From Topomyia yanbarensis (Eukaryota > Arthropoda > Insecta > Diptera > Culicidae), in NCBI RefSeq assembly GCF_030247195.1, contig NC_080671.1:184801725-184865724 (forward strand): a stretch of DNA of 64,000 bases, given 5' to 3'. Both the position numbers and the translations under genes were made by a program. Below, in pieces: positions 34,701 through 44,070 of the stretch (positions are counted from its first letter, which is position 1; every line of letters begins with the position of its first letter). The notes under the pieces are model-generated. The model was not told the DNA's origin and ran no database searches. It was given only the letters and a program-made list of their open reading frames with translations.

Positions 34701-36191
34701 CTCATTATTCTTTTATCACCGGTTTTATAAAAGTTATACTTATCTATTGGTGAAGAAAAATTTGAAATCGATGACCAAACAGCTGTGATATGACAAGCCA
34801 AATTTTTTTCTCGCTGACTTTGTTTAACTTTTTTACTATAATTCACCGTAGCCAACTCTATTCTCCAATTGCATGCGACATATTCACAAAAGGCGTACCT
34901 TTCCTGTGGTGAAAACAGATTTGAAATCGAGTTATTAACAGATAAGAAATGACCGGTCAAAGTAAGCGTTTCCATTTTTTTTATCCCCACGGTATTCCGA
35001 GTACGAACAATTTTTTGTGATGCAATTAACCCCCTTAACTGAATATCAGTTTTCGGGTAAAATCCCCAACCGGGAATCACTCCGTCGAAGTAGCGAATAT
35101 ATCCTACTCCGACGGGGACTACCCCAGGCGATCATGATAAAGCTGGAAGATGGCTCATAAAATCGGTGTCGGGGAAAAATTTGCTGCCGGACAAGTATAG
35201 TTGCACAGTGAAGGTAGGATGGTGAAATAGTAGGAAAAATATGTAAGAGCAGCATCTAGTGGGAGAAGAAACCTTGCGTGAATGACCGAGAAGGGATGTA
35301 AGTAAAGCTAGTTTTTGTTATATGCTTAACGACACAATAAGTTCAGAAAGAACGCTATGAAAAAAAATCAGCCAGAGGCAGTATTGAAGTATGCATCCTT
35401 TTGGACTTCCACCAAATGGGCTGAATTATGTCCGTTAAAAATGAATACAAACGATATTTTAGGATGGATAAGTACTTACAAATCTGGAACCCATTTGATT
35501 AGAGTTTGCACTTATGGCATTTTGAAAGCATTAGATTTTCGAAATTTTAAACTGATGCACACCCTACCAGGCAACTCCATTAATTTCACACAATGGCGAT
35601 GCATAGTCCATTTGAAAGTTATTTGTCAAACTACCGTGAACCCGTATCTCAAAAAGCAGCAAGAAATGGCGAGATAACGAAACATATCAAATAAAATCTA
35701 GAACAATCCATATGAACGACTTGTTCCCCTTTAAAGCTATTAAACAAATTCTCAGGTTCCAATCATACAGAACGAAATGATTATGGTATAAGCGCAGTAC
35801 TATTTGTCAATGTTGAATGACAAATTAAACGTACGCCGATAAGATTCAACTTTTGTTTATAATTGCAGTACGAATTGCATTCACCTCGAGTTGATAATAT
35901 TAGTACGACCGATAAAAATATATCTTGGCTCCCCGACCGCAAATTTACAAATCACTCGAAAATCGATAGCGAGAGGGCTTTGGATTTCAACGTTACATTC
36001 TTACCTGTAGTGGAGGATGGAATTTTGAAGCGCTTCTCGAGTGTCGTCAGGGTGATTACGAAGTAAATGTAGGCCATGGCTTGTGTCGTTCCCAGGAATC
36101 CGTACACCATGATGAAAGACCGTGACGTTGCGAAACGCTGCAACCATGCTGGATGCCAGGACGATAATCCGCACAGATAATTGGACTTCAT
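10655..36191 (-). CDS. Organic anion transporting polypeptide (OATP/SLCO family), complete seven-exon gene
   Basis: Exons in transcript order are 36191-36005, 21681-21190, 21123-20940, 20870-20713, 20645-19595, 11058-10853 and 10788-10655. All introns are GT-AG and the phases run 1,1,2,1,2,1, giving 2412 bp and 803 residues. The protein shows 12 hydrophobic spans, the OATP signature (DPRWLGAWWLGW, about residues 246-257), a Cys-rich Kazal-type loop between spans 9 and 10, and a Thr/Asp-rich insert with RKRR. Family members are plasma-membrane transporters of large amphipathic anions and steroid conjugates; in insects Oatp74D imports ecdysone. It may be the Oatp74D orthologue, but I cannot prove which paralogue it is. 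Start: ATG at 36191 in context ACAAACATG. Introns 1 (14.3 kb) and 5 (8.5 kb) are full of mobile elements; the other four are 64-69 bp. Confidence 0.93.
10853..11058 (-). CDS. OATP exon 6 (span 11 and last extracellular loop)
   Basis: It reads CVAKEDKSFTQGL, then span 11 (LILMMISLFALIPGPIIYG), then an extracellular loop with four cysteines (STCLVWTEECGERGNCQLYD) leading into span 12. The acceptor is GCATCAG and the donor is TAG|GTGAGT. It is separated from exon 5 by the 8.5-kb intron. Confidence 0.92.
11285..11470 (-). pseudogene. PIF/Harbinger-type transposase fragment
   Basis: Reading the - strand gives VFRYTRMTPAAFDQLFDLVE and KLFVKKN. This resembles the N-terminal helical region of Harbinger (DDE_4) transposases, where F-x-N-Y-x-R-M-x-x-x-x-F-x-x-L-L precedes the catalytic core. 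The catalytic domain is absent and the surrounding frames are broken. It lies inside OATP intron 5, 230 bp from exon 6. Confidence 0.5.
11838..12040. repeat. Left flank of the 1.2-kb tandem array
   Basis: The segment starts CCACCTAGCGGTGCAATTG and carries TGCCTTTCTCAA near 11862. This is the inverted complement of TTGAGAAAGGCA at the right end of the array (15616-15627). The whole 11838-15632 block may therefore be one element whose interior has been amplified. Confidence 0.45.
12041..13240. repeat. Tandem 1.2-kb repeat, unit 1
   Basis: The unit runs from AAAAAGGTGCGAAATCGGCA to TTGAGAAAGGC and is 1200 bp long. Inside it, CCGGAACC-headed subunits recur at 12266, 12606 and 12940 (spacing 340 and 334), each followed by a line like CATTTGAGACTAAGTTTGT. 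The unit is thus itself made of three diverged ~335-bp repeats. A (CA)/(CATA)-rich microsatellite sits at about 13069-13129. A 107-codon open frame on the - strand (12337-12660) recurs in all three units, but it reflects duplication rather than evidence of coding. Confidence 0.9.
13241..14428. repeat. Tandem 1.2-kb repeat, unit 2
   Basis: This head-to-tail copy of unit 1 is 1188 bp. It differs by scattered substitutions and a shorter CA-rich microsatellite (about 14266-14314). It shares with unit 3 several variants absent from unit 1, for example gaggtccccc where unit 1 has ggggtccccc. Units 2 and 3 are therefore the closest pair. Confidence 0.9.
14429..15632. repeat. Tandem 1.2-kb repeat, unit 3
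   Basis: The third head-to-tail copy ends GAGAAAGGCAAAAAG at 15632. Its microsatellite is at about 15454-15514 and includes a TATATA variant. After 15632 the sequence becomes unrelated. The array lies in OATP intron 5. Confidence 0.9.
16190..17860 (-). pseudogene. Decayed relative of the 25.8-31.9 kb retrotransposon, internally deleted
   Basis: Pieces align with the intact element in the same order on the - strand. An ORF1 zinc-knuckle fragment lies near 17800 (shared CCACACCGTGCCTTATT). An endonuclease fragment lies at 17300-17570 (DFNSHGMSWGCLHADNRS versus DFNSHGVLWGSLYNDNRS). The endonuclease-RT linker is at 16980-17110 (YWYRLVNGLTRETT) and the C-terminal zinc-finger/3' part at 16190-16400. 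The RT and most of RNase H are missing and frames are broken. It is a dead, older family member in OATP intron 5. Confidence 0.75.
17861..19023. other. Intron 5 sequence with no recognised feature
   Basis: Several overlapping short frames occur on both strands, none with a domain. The GC content is higher than neighbouring non-genic DNA, suggesting old mobile-element sequence rather than unique intron. Nothing can be named. Confidence 0.3.
19024..19580 (-). mobile_element. Composite foldback element beside OATP exon 5
   Basis: Arms at 19031-19150 and 19320-19453 are inverted complements sharing TTTGCGTTTCGAC and GTCTCATCAGAATCCG. A further stretch at 19490-19575 completes the family. It starts 15 bp beyond the exon 5 donor and continues through intron 5. 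A diverged inverted copy is at 22691-22945 in intron 1, so the two copies bracket exons 2-5. Confidence 0.75.
19595..20645 (-). CDS. OATP exon 5 (spans 7-10 and Kazal-type loop)
   Basis: At 1051 bp this is the largest exon. It encodes spans 7-9 and then the large extracellular loop. The Kazal-type part (SADCNSHCHCEGIPYSPICQ onward) has at least ten cysteines. A long Thr/Ser-rich and acidic insert follows (TTTSITTTTTEYPEYED, YVYDDDVADY) with several N-x-S/T sites and a basic RKRR. Span 10 (GCAFGFYLFSIISSIINCFG) follows. The donor is CG|GTAAGT. The insert is probably O- and N-glycosylated; RKRR could be a protease site, which is inference. Confidence 0.95.
20713..20870 (-). CDS. OATP exon 4 (central cytoplasmic loop)
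   Basis: It encodes the hydrophilic loop between spans 6 and 7 (PKSNMPVVLMNDAEAFGKEK and beyond). The acceptor is ATACACAG, the donor is AAAG|GTAAAC, and flanking introns are 69 and 67 bp. Charged and Pro/Asn-rich, it is the expected cytoplasmic linker. Confidence 0.92.
20940..21123 (-). CDS. OATP exon 3 (family signature and span 6)
   Basis: It starts GYFALKIYIDPTKTPVIDSS, followed by the family signature DPRWLGAWWLGW and span 6 (IILGLAMLVFAALIGLFP). The signature sits at the extracellular end of span 6, as in all OATPs. The acceptor is CCATCACAG and the donor is AGTAG|GTATAG. Confidence 0.95.
21190..21681 (-). CDS. OATP exon 2 (spans 2-5)
   Basis: It encodes spans 2 to 5, starting GIILSGNEISQILLSLILSY and ending PVVGFALG, with a glycosylatable extracellular loop (SHNLTK) between spans 3 and 4. 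The acceptor is CCAATTCCAG and the donor is CTTG|GTAAAT. It is joined to exon 1 across the 14.3-kb intron; phase 1 on both sides supports this pairing. Confidence 0.95.
21682..22690. other. Intron 1, 3' part: one GC-rich unexplained patch
   Basis: Mostly AT-rich intron. At about 22190-22410 there is a GC-richer stretch with open frames on both strands and codon-like texture. No domain is recognised and there is no partner exon. It could be a pseudogene scrap or a lost exon. Confidence 0.3.
22691..22945 (+). mobile_element. Inverted partner of the 19.0-19.6 kb foldback element
   Basis: It carries GTGGAGAACAATTTTGGTAA, GGAGAAAATTGTTTAAAACC and TTTGCGTTTCGACTTCGTCT in the same order as the reverse complement of 19575-19031. 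It sits about 1 kb upstream of OATP exon 2 inside intron 1, in opposite orientation to the intron 5 copy. Confidence 0.75.
23009..23690. mobile_element. TTAA-flanked MITE (682 bp)
   Basis: The ends are GGGGATACATACC (23009) and GGTATGTAACCCC (23678-23690), a 13-bp inverted repeat with one mismatch. TTAA lies immediately outside each end (23005-23008 and 23691-23694). No transposase is present. TTAA duplication is the hallmark of piggyBac-type insertion, so a piggyBac-mobilised MITE is inferred. Confidence 0.7.
23695..25035. other. Intron 1 sequence with no recognised feature
   Basis: AT-rich sequence without supported exons, RNA genes or element ends. Short frames carry no domain. Confidence 0.35.
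25826..25840. repeat. 15-bp target-site duplication, 3' side of the retrotransposon
   Basis: GGGGAGGCTTGTATA here is identical to 31857-31871. It directly abuts the poly(A) tail (13 T on the + strand). A perfect duplication implies a recent insertion. Confidence 0.95.
26160..29891 (-). CDS. Retrotransposon ORF2: endonuclease / reverse transcriptase / RNase H
   Basis: This 1243-codon frame is uninterrupted. The endonuclease (about 25-240) has N31, E58, GDFNSH at 154-159 and SDH at 229-231. The reverse transcriptase (about 490-760) has D586, GLPQGSCLSPLL at 641-652 and the catalytic LADD at 673-676, where most families have Y/FADD. RNase H (about 958-1085) keeps D965, E998, D1022 and D1078. 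A C-terminal CAC...H...H...C finger lies near 1176-1192. The likely start is the second in-frame ATG (29852): it overlaps the ORF1 stop as ATGGGTAA, suggesting termination-reinitiation. All catalytic residues visible to me are present. Confidence 0.95.
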   Translation of the reverse strand: MLNGPSLQRLYLSMGNSPPPMKDSITVFQWNCRSIIPKIDSLKILLHNLKCDAFALCETWLTSNINFNLNDFNIIRLDRDTPYGGVLLGIKKCYSFYRINIPLFAGIEAVAVQTNIKGKDMSIASIYIPPKVQIGQRQIFEVVESMAAPRLILGDFNSHGVLWGSLYNDNRSSLIYNVCDEFNMTVLNTGETTRIPRPPARPSALDLSLCSTSLRLDCTWKVVTDPHGSDHLPIVVSINSELGRTNSINVPYDLTRNIDWKTCETLISTSLASTEELPPTEEYEFLAGLIIEAAEQVQTKCNPGMTINRRPPNPWWDKECSDAYEAKQVAYKEIMKQKGGIRENFENYFILQNKFDSIRRAKKSSYWRHFVNGLSRETSMSTLWNTARRLRNRNMTNESEDFSNRWIFNFAKKICPDSAPAQKITRDAPTSNDFIDSPLTMMEFSIALLSCNNNAPGLDRIKFNLVKNLPDLAKRRLLNLFNKFLEQNIVPHDWRQVRVIAIPKPGKPASDHNSYRPIAMLSCIRKLLEKIILRRLDNWVEANGLLSDTQFGFRRGKGTNDCLALLSSEIQLAYAKKEQMASVFLDIKGAFDSVSIDVLSEKLHQCGLSPILNNYLYNLLSEKHMHFSYGDLATLRISYMGLPQGSCLSPLLYNFYVNDIDNCIVSPCTLRQLADDGVVSATGPKAINLQQPLQDSLDNLSIWALKLGIDFSTEKTELVVFSRKRDPAQLQLQLVGRTIAQVLTFKYLGIWFDSKGTWGGHIRYLITKCQQRINFLRTITGSWWGSHPSDMIRLYQTTILSVMEYGCICFRSAANTHIIKLERIQYRCLRIALGCMQSTHTMSLEVLAGVLPLKDRFWDLSSRLLIRCEVMNPLVIENFERLVELQPQTRFMTVYFNHMSQEITPARYVPTYVNILDTPESTLFFDTSMKAEIRGIPDHLRSREIPKIFTSKYQHIDCLKMFYTDGSRISEATGFGIFNNNFSISLKLAEPASVYIAELAAVHYSLQIINTLTPNHYFILTDSLSTIAALRSKRIDNHDPFFLGKIRESLSNLTRKCYKFTLVWLPAHCSIAGNEKADNLAKIGALDGEIYERPIAYNEFYSASRQRTLASWQTSWDNGDMGRWLHSIIPKVSTKAWFKGLDVSRDFIRVMSRLMSNHYTLDAHLRRIGLAEGNHCACGEGYHDIEHVVWSCTEYREARSQLVDSLQVRGRPIHVPVRDILAYRDPLYMELIYHFLKTASVKI
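29845..31166 (-). pseudogene. Retrotransposon ORF1 (nucleic-acid-binding Gag-like), one frameshift
   Basis: The N-terminal frame (31166-30153, 337 codons) carries three CCHC knuckles: CLNCKQLGHTATYC (201-214), CGKCGGSHQEDIC (220-232) and CLMCGENSHELPVC (239-252). The natural C-terminal part continues in another frame (to the stop at 29845). The switch lies around 30200-30215, in an AAAAAGAAG run, so a small indel there has broken ORF1. The out-of-frame end of the first frame (SLLFPSCQARALKFLHQ) is not native. The element is therefore probably not autonomous unless the indel is a sequencing or assembly error in the homopolymer. Confidence 0.85.
31167..31856 (-). promoter_or_regulatory. Retrotransposon 5' UTR / internal promoter region
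   Basis: About 690 bp lie between the upstream duplication and the first ORF1 ATG. This is where I-group elements carry an internal RNA polymerase II promoter. It is GC-richer than the surrounding DNA. The element begins ATCATAACAGTTTTTGCAAC. No specific promoter motif is claimed. Confidence 0.5.
31857..31871. repeat. 15-bp target-site duplication, 5' side of the retrotransposon
   Basis: GGGGAGGCTTGTATA is identical to 25826-25840 and marks the 5' boundary of the full-length element. Confidence 0.95.
33901..34331. mobile_element. Foldback MITE with internal tandem duplication
   Basis: The outer arms (CGTAGAAGTTCAGAATTTT at 33901, complement ending 34331) are inverted repeats of about 60 bp. 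Between them two direct copies of a ~130-bp block occur at about 33990-34115 and 34150-34265, both containing CATATAAATGAAATTTCTGT and GCCGCCATCAATTAC-like sequence. It is non-coding and lies in OATP intron 1. Confidence 0.7.
34332..36004. other. Intron 1, 5' part, no recognised feature
   Basis: No element end or exon could be supported. A 106-codon frame (35357-35677, +) has no domain and runs antisense to the host gene. Confidence 0.35.
36005..36191 (-). CDS. OATP exon 1 (start codon and span 1)
   Basis: MKSNYLCGLSSWHPAWLQRF begins the protein, followed by span 1 (FIMVYGFLGTTQAMAYIYFV) and LEKRFKIPSSTTG, the conserved first-loop motif of OATPs. The donor is ACAG|GTAA at 36004, phase 1. No in-frame upstream ATG was preferred because the context ACAAACATG is good and the length fits the family. 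Confidence 0.94.
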
Positions 36192-36466
36192 GTTTGTTGT
36201 TGGTTTTGTTAACGATGAATCGCAAACTCGTTCACACTAATCACCAATCGACGTTAAATTCGGCTGGTTGAGAAATTTCCGCTTACTGATTCGCCAGAAT
36301 ACTACGATTATTTGGCATGCTAACAATTCACTTTTTTCGGTAATACACTAAAAATCCCGGAAGTCACTATCACTGACCATTGCGTTAACTGTTTTGTACG
36401 AAATAAGTTGTGTCACCTGCCACAGTTGGTCGTTGATCAAAAGCGCGAATTCGTCATTCGGTCACC

Positions 36467-36498
36467 TGTTCGGATGCGCCTCACACACTGGACTGAAG
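36467..36498 (-). promoter_or_regulatory. Predicted OATP core promoter (Inr + MTE-like + near-DPE)
   Basis: On the - strand TTCAGTCC gives a perfect arthropod initiator with A(+1) at 36494. At exactly +18 to +27 (36477-36468) lies GCATCCGAAC, 8 of 10 to the MTE consensus, followed by AGGTG at +28 to +32, one mismatch from DPE. There is no TATA box. The implied 5' UTR is about 300 nt if unspliced. Confidence 0.6.
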
Positions 36499-36904
36499 TG
36501 GAAAATTAAAAGTCTATCGCTCTGGAACTGAGGGACAATACTACTGTCGGCGCAATGAAAGATTATCGTTCCCCTTACATTATCACAATCTTGAAAATTA
36601 TCTCAGTTTTTCTATACCAGTGTCGCCATCGTTCCCGTTGTTCTGTTTCCCATCGATAGACCGATAGTGTTTAGCACGTTGTTAGCTTTGTTCACTGTAC
36701 CTAATATTTGTTTCACACATTGAAGTTGGGCTGATTTGTTGTTTCACACATGGCTACCGCGCAATGTCATTCACATCGGGCGTGTCGAGATTACTGATAA
36801 GTTATGAACTCACCTGGGAATAATAAAATTTGCCTTTCGATAGGAACTCATTTGATTTTCGGGAGAGATATGTGTGGTATCTGGGATACTATATTATAAA
36901 TATT

Positions 36905-37040
36905 CGACGTTTTTTGCCTTCTCAATAGAAAGGATATATACAATCACTCTGAAAGTCTGATTTTTAACCGAGGCTTGGAGGCCGAGTCTCATATACCATT
37001 CGACTTATCTCGTCGAGATCAGCAAATGTCTGTATGTGTG
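36905..37040 (-). repeat. Fragment of the 1.2-kb-array repeat family
   Basis: TTTTGCCTTCTCAATAGAAAGG through TCATATACCATTCGACTTAT is the diverged reverse complement of the last ~120 bp of each tandem unit (for example 13140-13240). It shows that the array sequence is also dispersed. The adjacent TA-flanked element begins at 37043. Confidence 0.7.
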
Positions 37041-37756
37041 TAGGGGAACTCGGGGCTATTAAGACAGTGGGGGTAATTCGGGCCTCCTCGATTTCTCAGA
37101 AAATAGCAACACTTTCTTACTATCGTACATATTCGTGGAACCGCTATTCTGAAACATTAGTTTTGAGAGCTGAATTTGATTCTTTGTTCTTTGTAGAAAG
37201 GAGATACAACGTGTTTTGTTTTTTGCCATTCTCAAAACAAAAATAATTATAGTGGAAAAACCGTGATTAAGACAACAAATAAAAGTGAAAAAATAAAAGG
37301 TAAGTGTTTTGGAAAACTCGAGGCTCCTATTTTATGGAATGATTTTTGTTTGGGTGAAAACACAGATATTTTCGAGATGAACACCACTTTTGTGCGAAAT
37401 CAGCATACGGGGCTATTCGGACCTGCCATTCTGTCAACCACCGTTCGGCGGCTTGCAGCTGTGCACACCATTGCACACGCCAAAGCAAAGAAAATACATG
37501 GGCCGCTAATCGACAGCTGTGGCTTACCAGATTAAGTTTTTGTAAAGCAATTTATTTATTTTTTTGCTTCTTAAGGAGTATCTTTTATAAATATTTATAA
37601 ACATAATTCCATTGTGGAAAAATTAAAGAAAAATGACGGTCTCAATCCCCCCAGGGGGAGGTCCGAATGACCCCTACATTGTAAAAGGATTGAAAAACGT
37701 AGAGGTTTGCAAATCGTTGCCTAACGCTGCCATTGAGTGGTGCAAATGAACCTTTA

Positions 37757-37764
37757 ATGGCATC
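37757..37764. repeat. 8-bp target duplication, left side of hAT
   Basis: ATGGCATC is identical to 43297-43304. In the uninterrupted relative at 55529-56298 the equivalent region (CCATGGCAGC, 55628-) is continuous. Confidence 0.9.
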
Positions 37765-38029
37765 CAGGGCCGCAGAGAGAAACTACGGGCCCGGGGGGTC
37801 CAACGTACGGGCCCCTACCACTTTGTATTGCCTGAGCACAAAAAAGTCAATGTTTGAAATCCATTTGAGTTCATTGATATTATGTATAGTACACTGAAAT
37901 TTTATATTTTTGTACCATTTTTTGCTATATTTGTTTGTAGTGCCAATGAAGGAAAAAACGTAGAGTTTTTTATACTTTGGGAGTATTTAATACCTCTTCG
38001 ACAGTTTTGGTGACTTTGAAAAGCGCCAT

Positions 38030-39620
<1,591 letters not shown>

Positions 39621-39787
39621 AGCACAAAGAACAGACGTCCATCTTCAGCATTCAACTTGTGTAAAATCTCTAACGGTTTCGAAGGTAGTTGGGATATCCA
39701 AACCAGGTGCGCTACTGTCGTCATGTTTTTTTGTGGCTAAGTTCGACAGAATTGACGGCGGTTATTCCTCTACCCAGTCAAACTAGT

Positions 39788-39914
39788 CCGGAACCGGTTC
39801 GGACTTCCAGCATGAATTCCAGTTCAAATGCATCAACCGATAGAGTCGAAATCGGTTGTTTTCTTTGAGCAAGATTCCATACTGAATCCATTCAGGATTT
39901 CGAACCGGTTCCGG
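39788..39914. repeat. Short inverted repeat around CCGGAACCGGTTCG
   Basis: CCGGAACCGGTTCG (39788-39801) and its complement (39901-39914) face each other 99 bp apart. Flanking bases continue to match imperfectly (GACTTCC/GGATTTC region). It is likely a small foldback element inside the hAT. Confidence 0.6.
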
Positions 39915-40660
39915 AATGGATTTGACGGATAGTTGGGATTGGTTGGTGTGGCGGCGCTAGTGTTTATCGTATATTAATTCAAATGTTTACACACGTTTTT
40001 TAAATATTTTTGTTCGATCATGGATGTGATGATAGCAATAGAAAAAAAGCAAAAGTGAGGACCGTAGGTAGAATCTTACAATTGTACAAATATACATACA
40101 ATCCAAAACTTGAAAAAATAGATCAATGAAATTTTAACAAAATAAAAAAGAAACATGCAGGAATAAAAAAATGAAAAAAAAATTGAGAAACATGGATCAA
40201 ATTTCAAATAAAGGTTTTGGTTGGATTTTACGCTATGTTGGTTTCGAAAACATTCATAATTCTATAAAACATGAATTATTCTTTTATTTGTGTTGGTGTG
40301 TTAGCATACCTTAAAATATTTTACAAGAATGTTGTAACTGATTTCTAGAAAATAGTTCAAAAATAAAAATAAAATCGTTACGTTTAGGAAGCGTCGTTCA
40401 AAATCACACGCTCACTCCTCCAAAACCAAAAGATTTTGTATGCAGATTTAACTTGCTACATTAGTTAGCTAATGTTGCTAACTAGTTGGTTTAGTTTGGT
40501 AGCAGAGTTGAATTTTCTCTTCGAAATCAATCAAACACATTTTAGCAATTTAGTTGAACGTATGCTTCTTAGAAACATTGGCAGCTGCAAGATTGTGAAC
40601 TGAGAGAATTTCTCTTCATGCTCCATGACATATAAAATTCAAAACAAAACTATTAAACTA

Positions 40661-41580
40661 TACAGGTAATCTTCGATACAACGTACCCTCGTTATAACGT
40701 ACCCTCGATATAGCGTCACTCGATATAACGTACATTTTTCCTCGATATAACGTACAAAATTTTTAATTTATTTTTCAAGTCCAAATTTCTTTTCAATTAC
40801 GCATGTATTTCACAATTTAAGAATTCAATATGTTACACACCATCTTAAAACGTACTAATTGGGCTTCCAATGAGCATGTTAGCAATTAGCTCTTTCATTG
40901 AAGGCTACGAAAGCGATTTTTTCAATTTAATTTTCGGATGATCGTAATTTATTAAAACCAAACATAAATAATACAAGATCAGTAAGCTCTAACTTAAAAC
41001 AAAAATAATTATATTGGTGTGACCATTGTTGGTTGGTTTTGGGACAGCGGAATCTGATTCTCTGGGCCGAATGACAATGTTTAAGTTTCATGGCATACTG
41101 TATCACAAAAATAGCATGTCTAGTGCCAGTGGTTAGCGGATTGAAATATATTTTCAGAAATTTTTGATCGTGGATACAAGTGGATTTTTATAGTGTATTC
41201 TAATGATGAAAGTTCATAAATTGCTTTTATTTGATGAGGCGCAGACGCATTCCCACACTTTATAAGCCCAGACAGAATAATAATGACTAATGACTTAATA
41301 ATTAGGAAAAGAGTCAGAATAAGAATATTTGCAATACATTTAATTCTTATAAGCAAATAAAAATTAAATGCGGCATCTTTTTTATAGAACCACTATAGTT
41401 TTCTTAAGAGAAAAGTTGTTTCACACTGTTAGGTAGGTTAGATTTTCAAAATTAGTTACGCGTTATCAAAATTCTATAAAATAAAGTACCATGAACAACA
41501 ATTCTGTGAGGATTTTTCATGCTTCGATATAACGTACAATTTTTAAACCGAAATGTACGTTATATCGAAGTTTACCTGTA
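40661..41580. mobile_element. Pogo/Tigger-like MITE with TA duplication, copy 1
   Basis: The ends are TA|CAGGTAATCTTCGATACAAC and the complement TA|CAGGTAAACTTCGATATAAC, a ~24-bp inverted repeat with two mismatches. The subterminal region repeats CTCGATATAACGTAC several times. No transposase is present. CAG termini with TA targets are typical of the pogo branch of Tc1/mariner. Its right ~470 bp recur in inverted orientation at 55490-56745. Confidence 0.8.
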
Positions 41581-42886
41581 CTCGTCACGAAAGGGGCTTG
41601 TTGTGTACGCAATCTGCTGTTATAATGCAAATGTTGATAAAAGGCCGTATTTGAAAGAATTGTAAAACGTATTTTTTTCCATCCCTGGCCTCTTTGCTAG
41701 GGGTAATTGGTAGCCGAAAATCACCAAAAAAAAGCTACGTCATTTGAGTATGACCCCTTTACAAAAATGTTTTTATGTATCATCTCGTATCTGAATATGA
41801 TTTTTTATAAATTTTGTGTCAATGAACGTCAAACCAAATATATTAAATATTAAATTTAAATTTTTGGATTAATTTCGAATTCGTTTGGTATATCAAGAGT
41901 TTTTGATGACTCATTTGACCAATTGAGCTCTCAAATAGAGGTAGGGTTACCGCCTCTAGTGGTACTTTGACCAGCAGAATTTTACTGAGCAGGGGATAGA
42001 CTTCAAGAGACACATGGGTCGTTGAAATCAATTCGAATATCGAATTAAAGTGATCACTCGACAGAATTTTGGAGCGCTTCCATTGCTTTTTATTGTATAA
42101 AACGCTTAAAAACAAATAAATATGCACTTTTTTCATATGTAGCTCGTAGCACTAGGAAGAAAAATATCTTATTTTGGTCACATTCACCGTAGAGTGTAAT
42201 GTTTTGGTAAAGCACTCCACCGTTCTGTGCCGTTCACATTTAGTTGTATGTTTTTGCATTTGTTAACAGTTTTGTTGATTTAGTTGGATGTAGTGATTCG
42301 CTTTCTCGGATATGCACAAGGAATCCAAAAGCACCAACCACTCTCGCTGTGAAGGATAACCCGAGCGAGCTTTGTTCTACTCCTCAGTAAACAAACACGG
42401 TGTGTGAAATCACACTTCAGTTTCTTTCGAGAATCTTTGCGAGGAACATTAATCCATTGAAACGAAGGTTCAATGGGGTAACGTAAACCCAAATGGCACT
42501 TTTAAAATAATATTTGTCAACGCCAAAAGGGGCCCTCCTTAACAATTAGGGCCTGCAACCCGAGGATGATGTTTATGAGGACTGGGTGTTGGGTGATTCC
42601 TGGTAAAGAAAAGGGCAACGCAAAATAATCCAATGGATTCTTCCGGGCGAATCCACCTGAACGAAGACATGGAATTCGCCTCCAAAACCGGTGTGGCAAC
42701 TCTAAGCAGGGCTTGCTTCTTTCAATAATTATTTTCGATACTAATCCAGCGCTTTCAGAGATTGGAAATTCAATAAATAAAAAAATCGATTTTAAATTGA
42801 CGAAATTTGAAGACATGACCTCATGACTTCCAATCAAACCATTTAATTGTTTAACCCTTACAAGTCTGATCATATTCTTGTTTCGA

Positions 42887-43039
42887 TTATAGACATTTCA
42901 ACCTTAAGGTCATTCGCTTCTTCATTCAGGTTAGGAATTTTCCTATAACAAATCTCTATTCTTGTGTGCGGGGTTGGGATTCGAACCCAGGTGAGCTACA
43001 TACATGACATTCAATGTACAAATTCCACTATGCCCGCTC
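42887..43039 (-). mobile_element. tRNA-derived SINE
   Basis: On the - strand the sequence begins GAGCGGGCATAGTGG and has a pol III B box GGTTCGAATCC (42987-42977) within GGGTTCGAATCCCAACCCC. A body ends near TGTCTATAATCG. Similar sequence AGTCTGATC..CTTGTTTCGAT occurs on both sides (42863-42887 and 43041-43059), consistent with a diverged target duplication. It lies inside the hAT. Confidence 0.7.
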
Positions 43040-43296
43040 GAGTCTGATCTTGTTTCGATGCGAGATTTACGTTGGTATAAACATAGTTGATATCAAATAT
43101 GAAGTAGTTTTGAATTTTCGCCATTCTAGTTACCTCAGACACAAGGTATTGAATTTTTAATTGCATTCTCAAATAAATTTTTGTCGAAAAAGTGTTTGTC
43201 AAAATTTTAATTTCTGTTAAGAATCCGGGCCCCCTTCAAAACTCCGGGCCCGGGGGGAAACACCCCGGTCCCCCCCCCCCCCTCTCGGCGGCCCTG

Positions 43297-43304
43297 ATGG
43301 CATC
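43297..43304. repeat. 8-bp target duplication, right side of hAT
   Basis: ATGGCATC, identical to 37757-37764. Confidence 0.9.
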
Positions 43305-43429
43305 AAAATGTAGCTGAGATCTCAAACTAACAATTAGAACCTTTGACCGGTACATTTTTCCACATCTATCCACCTAAAAGGGCGATTTGCTTAAGTAGGT
43401 CCGAATAGCCCCGGGTTCTCTATGTATTT

Positions 43430-44070
43430 ACGAATCTCTCTCATTTTTCTAAGAGATGGCTTCAAATGACGTAATAACGCTCCAATGACCAGCTATTGAT
43501 TTTTTTGTCGATTAGTCTTCCGGTTCCGGACTTACGGATTGAATAGTGTGGTCACACAATAAAATCCCATATAAACTGGTAACACCATGATGTCCAAATG
43601 GTGTTATACATATTAAAAAGGGTTCAACATTACTTGGATTTACGGGTCTAGATCGTTAATGATCATTCATTTGACCACATTGGCTACCTACGACGATTTA
43701 TGATACCCTCGGGGACTTTACAAGTTCCTAAGTTAATGTCACACATTTTTCTCTGCGAATTTTTGACCGATTTCAAATGAAAGATACTATACCCCCATTG
43801 ACTGCTATTGAGCATTTAGTTCTGGAGTTACAAGTTGGTTACTGAGGTCATATAGGAATTTCCCATATAAACCGGTAAAATCGTAATATTTCGAAGGCTT
43901 AAAATCCATTGAAATGAACATCAAATTACTTCTATTTGCAAGTCTAGATCACTGATGGCCAATCAAAGATTCTTTGAATATATTGTCCATATCGACAGTT
44001 CCGGAACTCTCAGGTTCTGGACGAATTCCAGAATTAAAGTCACGAAGAACCGATTCTTCGGTAATAGATG
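43430..44070 (-). repeat. Diverged member of the CCGGAACC repeat family (two subunits)
   Basis: Two consecutive subunits carry the landmarks of the 12-15.6 kb array in reverse orientation. These include CGGTTCCGGACTTACGG, CCATATAAAC, ACAAGTT and TCAAATGAAAGATACTATA. It is much older than the array and not tandemly amplified here. Confidence 0.6.

Noticed and set aside
42960..43040. tRNA gene on the - strand (GGTTCGAATCC)
   Set aside because: The B box is good, but I could not form an acceptor stem or anticodon arm. The body continues into a SINE-like tail, so I call it a tRNA-derived SINE.
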